The notes under the pieces were generated by a model. That model had not been told where the DNA came from. It searched no databases and saw nothing but the letters and a program-made list of their open reading frames with translations. A stretch of DNA of 64,000 nt from UBA6898 sp964463135 (GTDB lineage Bacteria > Nitrospirota > Thermodesulfovibrionia > Thermodesulfovibrionales > UBA6898). Within the stretch, counting starts at the first letter, position 1. Each line of letters begins with the position of its first letter. Positions 25,942 through 32,156 of the stretch are shown here, in pieces. Position numbers and translations under genes: made by a program. Location of the stretch: the NCBI GenBank assembly GCA_964463135.1, contig CAYXBA010000013.1, forward strand, positions 54,780-118,779. Direction: 5' to 3'.

Positions 25942-26439
25942 TTAATCGCGGTACACGATCAGATCGTTCAGATCTTTTCTTTTTGTTGAACGCGGCGCTT
26001 CATCAGGATATCCGAGGGCAATTACTGCCATAAGCTCCAATTCCTCCGGCAAGCCGAGTATCTTCTTTATCTGTTCATTGCTCTTGATGATCTCGCCCAG
26101 CCAGACAGCTCCGAGTCCGAGAGCATGTATCTCAAGCAGCATATTCTGCAGGCAGGCACCGATGGATTGTATGTCCTTCTCCCGGTGATAGCTCTTGGCT
26201 GTATCGAGGAATACCGGTATCAGCGCCTGTGCCGCAAGAACGATCTTTGTATAATGTGTCAGCCCGGAGATCCTCGCGATTGTTTGCTTATCAGTCACAA
26301 TAGCAAAGCGCCAGGCCTGGTTATTCAGACCTGAGGGAGCCCATCTTCCGGCTTCCAGGATCTTTTCGAGCAGCTCATCAGGAACGCGGTCCGGTTTGAA
26401 CTTTCTGACGCTGCGACGGGTCTTAATGAGGTCAAGCAT
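25942..26439 (-). CDS. Nitroreductase family protein
   Basis: A 165-residue FMN-binding protein. MLDLIKTRRSVRKFKPDRVP is the standard opening with the FMN-binding Arg residues. AGRWAPSGLNNQAWRFAIV, IGACLQNMLLEIHALGLGAVWLGEI and ALGYPDEAP are family motifs. These enzymes reduce nitroaromatics, quinones or other acceptors with NAD(P)H; the true substrate is unknown. The start is the ATG at 26439, with a TTG two codons earlier as an alternative. It is divergent from the NifU-like gene. Confidence 0.88.
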   Translation of the reverse strand: MLDLIKTRRSVRKFKPDRVPDELLEKILEAGRWAPSGLNNQAWRFAIVTDKQTIARISGLTHYTKIVLAAQALIPVFLDTAKSYHREKDIQSIGACLQNMLLEIHALGLGAVWLGEIIKSNEQIKKILGLPEELELMAVIALGYPDEAPRSTKRKDLNDLIVYRD

Positions 26440-26461
26440 GTCCAAAGAAGCTCCAATCTGT

Positions 26462-26467
26462 TACAAT
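26462..26467 (+). promoter_or_regulatory. Extended -10 promoter of the NifU-like selenoprotein gene
   Basis: TGTTACAAT gives a TACAAT box with a TGn extension, about 30 bases before the ATG at 26498. No good -35 hexamer is visible. It would drive the NifU-like/LOG gene pair. Confidence 0.4.
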
Positions 26468-26497
26468 TATTTGCCTATTTTCAGGAAAAGGAGGCTC

Positions 26498-26758
26498 ATG
26501 GAGAATATAGAGAAAGATGTTCAGAAAATCAAGCAGATCATAGAAGAACTGAAGCCCCAATATACGACTCTTGGCGGCGACATCGAATTTGTCGACATAA
26601 AAGATCAGGATGTCAGGATACGGCCAACAGGTTATTGTTGGCGTTGACATATGACCCGCATGGACCTGGTCAGGGCCATAGGTGAAAAGATCAAGGCGGA
26701 GATACCGTGGGTAAAGATGGTAATTGTTGCCCCTCAGAATGTGACTCCGCAAAAATGA
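26498..26758 (+). CDS. NifU C-terminal-domain protein, candidate selenoprotein (in-frame UGA at 26645-26647)
   Basis: Read through the TGA at codon 50, the gene encodes 86 residues that match the NifU C-terminal domain throughout. ELKPQYTTLGGDIEFVDI comes before the TGA and MTRMDLVRAIGEKIKAEIP after it, with WVKMVIVAP at the end. In NifU-like proteins the motif is G-x-C-x-x-C; here it reads G-Y-C-W-R-U, so the TGA replaces the second Cys. A hairpin with a GGUC loop lies 20-odd bases downstream (26654-26683). The final TGA (26756-26758) overlaps the next ATG as ATGA. A strong GGAAAAGGAGG site precedes the ATG. If TGA were a true stop, a 49-residue fragment lacking half the domain would result. 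A nonsense mutation or sequencing error is the main alternative. Confidence 0.75.
26645..26647 (+). other. In-frame UGA, likely selenocysteine codon
   Basis: The TGA stands exactly where NifU-domain proteins have the second Cys of CxxC. The same reading frame is homologous to the family on both sides, so a frameshift is excluded. Confidence 0.7.
26654..26683 (+). promoter_or_regulatory. Candidate bacterial SECIS hairpin
   Basis: The stem is ACC/GGT, an internal loop, ATGG/CCAT, an A-G mismatch and CCT/AGG, closed by the loop GGTC (26668-26671). The loop begins 21 bases after the UGA. In E. coli fdhF the SelB-binding loop also contains GGUC, and it lies 19 bases after the UGA. The hairpin lies inside the coding frame, as bacterial SECIS elements do. 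Confidence 0.65.
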
Positions 26759-27249
26759 AGCAGGGTTTTCATATTGCGGTGATCGGAGGCCGTAAGGCTG
26801 ACAAGGCTCTGAAAAAAGAAGCTGAGGCTGTCGGCAGACTCATTGCTGAAAAAGGCTGCATCCTCGTCTGCGGTGGCATGCACGGGATCATGGAGGCGGC
26901 ATCTAAGGGTGCAAAACAGGCAGGCGGGACCACCGTGGGGGTCCTTCCCCAGGACCACAAAAAGGATGCCAATCCCTATATAGACATACCCATTGCAACG
27001 GGGCTTGGCATTGGCAGGAATGTTATCATTGCCCGCACTGCAGATGCGCTTATCGCAATTGGCGGGGAATACGGTACATTGTCGGAGATAGCCTTTGGAC
27101 TTCAGATGGCAAAGCCCGTTGTCGGCATCAGGTCGTGGGAAATCAAAGGAGTTATCCAGGCAGCGAATGCTGAGGACGCTGTCCGGACAGTCCTTGCAAT
27201 GATCTCGCCTGATCGGCGTTCCTGCTCAGATGAACTGACAAAGTCCTGA
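26755..27249 (+). CDS. LOG-family/TIGR00725-like nucleotide-binding protein
   Basis: A 164-residue Rossmann-like protein. FHIAVIGGRKADKAL opens it, LVCGGMHGIMEAASKGAKQAGG is the glycine-rich loop, and AIGGEYGTLSEIAFGLQM replaces the usual PGGxGTxxE motif. It belongs near the LOG (cytokinin riboside monophosphate phosphoribohydrolase) and molybdenum-carrier-like families; the substrate is unknown. The start is the ATG at 26755, which overlaps the stop of the NifU-like gene as ATGA. That overlap makes translation of this gene depend on ribosomes passing the upstream UGA. Confidence 0.82.
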   Translation: MKQGFHIAVIGGRKADKALKKEAEAVGRLIAEKGCILVCGGMHGIMEAASKGAKQAGGTTVGVLPQDHKKDANPYIDIPIATGLGIGRNVIIARTADALIAIGGEYGTLSEIAFGLQMAKPVVGIRSWEIKGVIQAANAEDAVRTVLAMISPDRRSCSDELTKS

Positions 27250-27261
27250 GCGGTCTTCTCG

Positions 27262-27300
27262 GGCAGACAGCATTGCAGATACTGTCTTATGCTGTCTGCC
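27262..27300 (+). terminator. Strong hairpin after the LOG-like gene
   Basis: GGCAGACAGCAT pairs perfectly with ATGCTGTCTGCC, a 12-base stem with a 15-base loop, 12 bases after the stop. No T-run follows, so it may act as a transcript-end stabiliser or a Rho-associated terminator rather than a classical intrinsic one. Confidence 0.5.
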
Positions 27301-27351
27301 GCTGGCATGGTAAAGCCTGGAAATGAGAGGGCATGCAGACGGATGATTCGG

Positions 27352-27379
27352 TTGACACATGCCCATGAACAGATATAAG
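27352..27379 (+). promoter_or_regulatory. Promoter of tRNA-Arg
   Basis: TTGACA (27352-27357), a 16-base spacer and TATAAG (27374-27379), 43 bases before the tRNA 5' end. Confidence 0.65.
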
Positions 27380-27422
27380 ATATTTTTCTGTTGCTGCAAT
27401 TCTGTTACGTTGCTTTCTCTCT

Positions 27423-27499
27423 GCCCCCTTAGCTCAGTCGGATAGAGCACAGGTTTCCTAAACCTGGGGCCGCATGTTCGAATCATGCAGGGGGCACCA
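27423..27499 (+). tRNA. tRNA-Arg (anticodon CCT)
   Basis: The acceptor stem GCCCCCT pairs with AGGGGGC, followed by discriminator A and an encoded CCA. The anticodon arm CAGGT-TTCCTAA-ACCTG gives anticodon CCT, reading AGG. The T arm has GTTCGAATC. All four arms are present. Confidence 0.95.
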
Positions 27500-27538
27500 C
27501 TCAATTCTTTCATATTTTTTTTGACCGTCTAAATTCCA

Positions 27539-27568
27539 TTGACAGGGCGAACCCTCTTTAAATATGAT
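27539..27568 (+). promoter_or_regulatory. Promoter of the HU gene
   Basis: TTGACA (27539-27544), an 18-base spacer and TATGAT (27563-27568), about 40 bases before the HU start. Confidence 0.65.
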
Positions 27569-27609
27569 TAACGGCAGAGATGTAATAATTTTTACAGGAG
27601 GATTAAAGC

Positions 27610-27885
27610 ATGACAAAGGCAGAACTTATCGAAAAGATGGCAGAGGCATCAGACTGCACCAAGGCTTGCGCAGGCAAGGCTCTTGACGGAGCTATCGAGG
27701 CAATCATCAAGGCGGTCAAGAAGGGCGACAAGGTTTCCCTTGTGGGCTTCGGCACGTTCTCCCAGTCAAAGAGGAAGGCAAGGACCGGAAGAAATCCTCA
27801 GACTGGCAAGGCCATCAAGATTGCAGCGAAGAAGCTCCCCAAGTTCAGCGCTGGCAAGGCATTCAAGGACGCAGTAAACAAGTAG
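27610..27885 (+). CDS. hup: HU family DNA-binding protein
   Basis: A 91-residue HU/IHF-type protein. MTKAELIEKMAEASDCTKACAGKALDGAI forms the dimerisation helices. KVSLVGFGTFSQSKRKARTGRNPQTGK holds the beta arms that insert in the DNA minor groove. It compacts and bends DNA. An AGGAGG site lies before the ATG. It has its own promoter and a strong intrinsic terminator, so it is a single-gene unit. Unlike most HU proteins it contains two Cys residues in the first helices (DCTKAC). Confidence 0.96.
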   Translation: MTKAELIEKMAEASDCTKACAGKALDGAIEAIIKAVKKGDKVSLVGFGTFSQSKRKARTGRNPQTGKAIKIAAKKLPKFSAGKAFKDAVNK

Positions 27886-27904
27886 TCGGTTCACGGTATA
27901 ACAG

Positions 27905-27939
27905 AAAGCCCCGGAAGAGAGATCATCCGGGGCTTTTTT
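27905..27939 (+). terminator. Intrinsic terminator of the HU gene
   Basis: AAAGCCCCGGA pairs with TCCGGGGCTTT across a 10-base loop and is followed by TTT. It starts 20 bases after the HU stop. Confidence 0.92.
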
Positions 27940-27991
27940 GTCTGTATTCGCTCCTGATTGATGCATATCACTTCTCAGTGCCTCAGAGGGT

Positions 27992-27997
27992 TATAAT
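27992..27997 (+). promoter_or_regulatory. -10 box directly before a GTG start
   Basis: A perfect TATAAT ends six bases before the GTG at 28004, the same spacing as for the two HD-GYP genes. No -35 match is visible. Confidence 0.35.
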
Positions 27998-28003
27998 AAA
28001 GGC

Positions 28004-28210
28004 GTGAGATATAATCCTAAAGACAGCCGCTATTCCGAAGCAACGGGCAAGCTGCATATCCTCTGCCCGCATCGCGATAAGACCGGCATCTCCACACATG
28101 TTGTGATCAAGGAGGGACACTGCTATCGCTCCAAGCAGTGTATGGTAATTACCTGTAAATTCAATATCCTCCAGTCAGATCTTCAGTGCCTGCTCTCCCT
28201 TGCCTGGTAG
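28004..28210 (+). CDS. Small Cys-rich hypothetical protein
   Basis: A 68-residue predicted protein starting at GTG. It has five Cys and four His residues, including ILCPHRDKTG and EGHCYRSKQC, which could form a metal site. I recognise no family. The support is a perfect -10 box six bases before the GTG, the position expected for a leaderless start, and an open frame in a gap between HU and the coiled-coil gene. There is no ribosome-binding site at a usable distance, so it could also be spurious. Confidence 0.4.
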   Translation: MRYNPKDSRYSEATGKLHILCPHRDKTGISTHVVIKEGHCYRSKQCMVITCKFNILQSDLQCLLSLAW

Positions 28211-28340
28211 CCGGAGTTTATCAAGCATAACAAGGGGAGCCCCAGCTTTTTAATGTATTGACAGGAAGTCGCAAATTTAGTACCTTCTAACATGCTGATT
28301 TCAGAAAGAACCCAAACTATTGAGGAGCCGGCATAGGCAC

Positions 28341-31300
28341 ATGACCGACGCTTCTCAGCCACAGGACAACAGAAGTCCGGGCGAAAAGAAAGCCCCTCCG
28401 GCTCCGTACGCAATGAATGCTCCCTCCGCAGATCCCTTTGCCGCTGATATGAAATCCGACGTGATAACCGAAAAATTCCTCACGGTTGCCAAAGAAAAAA
28501 GCAATCTTGAGTCTGTCATTATGTCGCAGAATGATATGATCAAGGAGCTTGAAAAGGAAAAAGAAAAACTCACCCTCTCGCTCAGGCAGTTCTCTGCGAG
28601 CCATAAGAGCATGAAAGAGAAGTTGCTTGATTTTGACATCCTCCGGAATATGGAGATTTCTGAGCTGAAAAAAAAGATCGAGCACCTGATCGCAGAAAAT
28701 AAAAGACTGATCTCTGAAAAAGATTCGATCTTCAGAAATCTGGAACGTGACACGAAAAACATCTCCCGAGTTGATCATCAGGCGGTTGAATCCCTCATGA
28801 GGGAAAAGAGAGAGCTTGAGGAGCAGCTGAGAAAGTTACTGGCTCATGCGGGCAGAGAGGATGAAGAGCGCATACGGCCGTCAGCATTCAGAGAGGCCGG
28901 CAGCCAGAGAACAAACGTTACGTCAGTTCTTAAAACGGTTGAGGACTTCGAAAGCAGTAATGCAGCAGACGAGTTTGATCCCGCCGGGATGAGGGAGAGC
29001 CTTAAGACGGCTGCAACTGCTGTCCAGGAGCTCGAACGTGAACTGTCCCTTGCGAGATCACATATTGCGGAGCTCGAGCTTGATCGGGATGAGGCGAGAG
29101 CTGAGCTGTACAATGGCCGGGTTGAGCTTGATAACCTGAAGGCAGACAAGGCCCATGTTGAAGAGAATCTCCAGCAGAAGCTCCATGATTACAGCAACGA
29201 GATCGTTGAACTCAAGACTGATATTGATGAGCTGACCTCGGCCATAGAGGGGAAGATCCATTTTATCGATGAGCTAAATGCCAAGGTCGTCCGTCTCAGT
29301 GATGCGCTGAGCCATAAAGATAGTGAGCTTCACGAGCAAATCCCGGCACTGGTTGAAAAAATAAATTCGCTTGCAAAGTCCATTGACGCAAAAATGGAGG
29401 AGAATTCCCTTTTCGCCAAAGAGCTGTTCGATCTTAATGTCAAGATAGCCACACTGAACGAGGAAATGATCGAGAAGGACGAACTGCTGATCGACATATC
29501 TGAGGATTACAAGAAGCAGAAGAATGAAATTGAAGCCCTGCATGGGGCTCACGAGCTTACCCTCAAAAATCTCGTGCATGAACGCGACCAGCTGAAAAAA
29601 GAGAACGAGGACCTGAGGACTATTCCCGTGATGCCTCTGGAACAGGTTAAGAAAGAACAGCAGGAAAAGATGCTTCTCGAAGTCCGACTTTCTGAACAGC
29701 TCAATGTGCTTGATGGGCTTAACCGCAGAAATGACGGACTGGCCGCCCAGATAGCAGAAAAAGATGTGGTCATCAGTGACCTCCAGAAAGACATTCTGCG
29801 GCTGCGGTTAGAGGCCGAGGCAACAGCGGCTGATCATGCAGAAGACCTCGCTGCTGTTCGCGGGAAGCTCTCGGCACTGACGCAGCAGCTTCTGGAAAAG
29901 GATGAGGTGGTCGATACCCTGACGAGTGAGCGCTCACAGGCCTATGAAAAGGACCAGGTCATTGCCGGTCTTCAACAAGAGCTTCTGCAGCATCAGAAAA
30001 GTCTCGACGAAGCCGCCGCAGAATATGCCTCGGATCTGCACCTGTTGCGGGAGAAGGTCGCTATCTTGAACCAGCAGCTTCTCGAAAAAAATGAAATGCT
30101 TACAGTCACGGCATCCGAGCGTGAACACGACAAGAATGAGTTTTTATCCCAGATCGATATGCTCAGGAGAGAACGAACAGAACTGGATGAAGAAATGAAC
30201 AGGCTTTTGGCCAGTGGGCGCGAACAGGAAGAGGCCCGCAAGAGTCAGGCATCCCTTCTTGATGCTGCCTGGAGAGAGAAGGCCGGTCTTGAAGAGGACC
30301 TTTTGAAGGCTACAGAAAAGAGCAATGAGCTTGTTCTTGAACTGGACCGACTGAGATCTCTGAACGCCCAAAAGGAGCAGACCCTGTCAGAGGCATGGGC
30401 GGAGATCAGCCGGCTGCAGGAAGTGGTTTCCGTTAAGCAGGCATCTCAGGCCGAACTTGAGAAAAAGATGCGGGAAACGCACGAGATTTCCGGTCTTACA
30501 GACGCCGAGAAGGAAGAGTTTGAGAGGGCAGCCCTTGATTACCGGGAAACCTTTGAGCATCTGAAACAGGAAATCATTTCACTGAACAGGAATCTGGCAG
30601 AAAAAGAGCAGATAATTGACCTGTTGGTCTCGGAGAAGGATAGTCTTGCCCGGAATCTGGCAGAGCGGCAGGAGAACCTTACCCAGGCTCTATCTTCCCA
30701 GAGCGGTCTTCAACTGCAGCTCGATGAAAACCTGCGTGACAGCAGACGCCTCAGCGCTGAAAATAGTGACCTCACAAATGCCATTGCACGTCTTCAGAAC
30801 GATATTGCCGGTCTTCAACGGACCAAAGAAGATGAGTTGAAGGCCCTTAAGGACGAACTATCGTCATACGGCGCAGCAGTGGCTGACCTGCGGCTGTCGC
30901 TTGAGGAGCGACTGCAGGAAAACGCTGAGCTTAGATCAAGGCTCAAGACATCTCAGTCTGCTGCCCAGGAAGCAACAGCGCCTGTTATTGAAAAAAGAGC
31001 GGAAACACTTCCTGCGCGGTTAGAAAAAAGATCGGAGACGGGTAAGCACGTATCCGCATATGCTTTTCTTGCCCTTTTCCTGCTGGGCTGTATCGGATTT
31101 TTCTTTTATGCATATAATACCGGGCTTATTGCTGTTCTTATGGAGAAGCCCGCAGTGACGAAAGAAATAAGAAAAGAATTGGCCTATAACGACATGTTTT
31201 CCCTGCTCACCAAGACTTCTGCTTCAGATGACCTCAAGTTCCAGGCCACGCTCTTGACCGAATCCCTTGTTCTTAAATCAGACACTCCACAGGAGAGATC

Positions 31301-31634
31301 TTTTTTTGATTTTAATAACCATCTTTATTTCAAAATCAGTATCAGCGCTCCGAAGGCAGGTCTCGACGACAGCATAACTGCTGACCCCTCTTCAATGATC
31401 ACTCTGACAGCGTCCGCTGCCGCGGTAAAGCCGCTGCCTCATGTCCGTGTTAAGGAGATCAAGACCTTTTATAGAAAAGAAGAGCCTGTCTCGGTGATGT
31501 TCTACTGCGCATTCCCGAGAGCTGCCTTAACCCCTGAGAGTACAGCCCTTTCCCTTTCGTTCAGAAATGAAAAGGAAAAGGCAGATCTTTCCTGGGACCT
31601 GAAAACCCTTAGGGCCGGCAGTCTCCTCCCGTAA
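28341..31634 (+). CDS. Very long coiled-coil protein with one C-terminal membrane segment
   Basis: A 1097-residue protein. Residues 1-45 are Pro-rich and probably disordered. Residues about 50-870 are almost continuous coiled coil: Leu/Glu/Lys heptads with recurrent units such as LLEKDE, LHLLREKVAILNQQLLEKNE and LRLEAEATAADHAEDL that look like internal duplications. One membrane segment lies near 903-932 (FLALFLLGCIGFFFYAY). The last 165 residues form a small beta-rich domain, including VSVMFYCAFPRAAL. The long coil would be cytoplasmic and the end domain periplasmic, or the reverse. I do not recognise the family; a scaffold or tether is possible. The start is the ATG at 28341, with AGGAG upstream; a TTG 21 bases earlier is less likely. 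Confidence 0.75.
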   Translation: MTDASQPQDNRSPGEKKAPPAPYAMNAPSADPFAADMKSDVITEKFLTVAKEKSNLESVIMSQNDMIKELEKEKEKLTLSLRQFSASHKSMKEKLLDFDILRNMEISELKKKIEHLIAENKRLISEKDSIFRNLERDTKNISRVDHQAVESLMREKRELEEQLRKLLAHAGREDEERIRPSAFREAGSQRTNVTSVLKTVEDFESSNAADEFDPAGMRESLKTAATAVQELERELSLARSHIAELELDRDEARAELYNGRVELDNLKADKAHVEENLQQKLHDYSNEIVELKTDIDELTSAIEGKIHFIDELNAKVVRLSDALSHKDSELHEQIPALVEKINSLAKSIDAKMEENSLFAKELFDLNVKIATLNEEMIEKDELLIDISEDYKKQKNEIEALHGAHELTLKNLVHERDQLKKENEDLRTIPVMPLEQVKKEQQEKMLLEVRLSEQLNVLDGLNRRNDGLAAQIAEKDVVISDLQKDILRLRLEAEATAADHAEDLAAVRGKLSALTQQLLEKDEVVDTLTSERSQAYEKDQVIAGLQQELLQHQKSLDEAAAEYASDLHLLREKVAILNQQLLEKNEMLTVTASEREHDKNEFLSQIDMLRRERTELDEEMNRLLASGREQEEARKSQASLLDAAWREKAGLEEDLLKATEKSNELVLELDRLRSLNAQKEQTLSEAWAEISRLQEVVSVKQASQAELEKKMRETHEISGLTDAEKEEFERAALDYRETFEHLKQEIISLNRNLAEKEQIIDLLVSEKDSLARNLAERQENLTQALSSQSGLQLQLDENLRDSRRLSAENSDLTNAIARLQNDIAGLQRTKEDELKALKDELSSYGAAVADLRLSLEERLQENAELRSRLKTSQSAAQEATAPVIEKRAETLPARLEKRSETGKHVSAYAFLALFLLGCIGFFFYAYNTGLIAVLMEKPAVTKEIRKELAYNDMFSLLTKTSASDDLKFQATLLTESLVLKSDTPQERSFFDFNNHLYFKISISAPKAGLDDSITADPSSMITLTASAAAVKPLPHVRVKEIKTFYRKEEPVSVMFYCAFPRAALTPESTALSLSFRNEKEKADLSWDLKTLRAGSLLP

Positions 31635-31674
31635 TCATTGACCGGCAAGGCCTCTCCGGCAGGATAAAACTGCG

Positions 31675-31992
31675 ATGGCAAGACTCTATATTCTCCAACT
31701 GGTCGCCGGAATTGCCGGGGCTTTTATAGCAGCAAGAAAAGGAAGAAGCATTCTGTTCTGGTTTCTTCTCTGCTTTATCCTTCCCCTGTTTGCCATTGTT
31801 GTTTTCATGCTGCCGTCCTTAAAGACAGAGGCCGCAGGAAGACGATGCCCAAACTGTTTGCGTCCCTTAGCGCAGGATGATAGATGCGGGCACTGCGGCT
31901 GGCAGAAAACGATTGAACTCGTTCAGTGCAGGACATGCGGAAGTTTTGTGCCTGAACATGAGAACTGCCCGACCTGCAGCCGAAAAAAGTAA
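31675..31992 (+). CDS. Membrane protein with C-terminal double zinc ribbon
   Basis: A 105-residue protein. Two hydrophobic segments (about 5-20 and 25-48, with LFWFLLCFILPLFAIVVFML) are followed by CPNCLRPLAQDDRCGHCGW and CRTCGSFVPEHENCPTC, two four-Cys zinc ribbons. The membrane part resembles the phospholipase-D-nuclease N-terminal or superinfection-immunity type hairpins, but the match is weak. It starts 41 bases after the coiled-coil gene and may be cotranscribed with it. Function unknown. Confidence 0.65.
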   Translation: MARLYILQLVAGIAGAFIAARKGRSILFWFLLCFILPLFAIVVFMLPSLKTEAAGRRCPNCLRPLAQDDRCGHCGWQKTIELVQCRTCGSFVPEHENCPTCSRKK

Positions 31993-32026
31993 AGCGTGTG
32001 ATTACTGCGCAAAAGTCGAAAATAAG

Positions 32027-32151
32027 ACGGGTTTGCAAAAAGTTCCGGAGGCAAGGCGCACAAGAGATGAGGAATGAGGCGTGCCCTAGAGGCACGTCGC
32101 AGTGACGAATTTCGAAGTGCAACGCAGTATATGGACTTTTTACGAACCCGT
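32027..32151. repeat. 125-base element with terminal inverted repeats (MITE-like)
   Basis: The left end ACGGGTTTGCAAAAAGTTCC and the right end GGACTTTTTACGAACCCGT are imperfect reverse complements. Inside is a second palindromic part around GTGCCCTAGAGGCAC. It contains no gene and lies between two convergent genes. The form fits a non-autonomous dispersed repeat, and it could also act as a bidirectional transcription stop. Confidence 0.65.
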
Positions 32152-32156
32152 TAGGA

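Noticed and set aside
26498..26647. NifU-like gene as a simple 49-residue ORF ending at the TGA
   Set aside because: The domain would be cut in the middle at its conserved Cys, while the same frame continues with homologous residues to an ATGA overlap. A nonsense mutation remains the main alternative.
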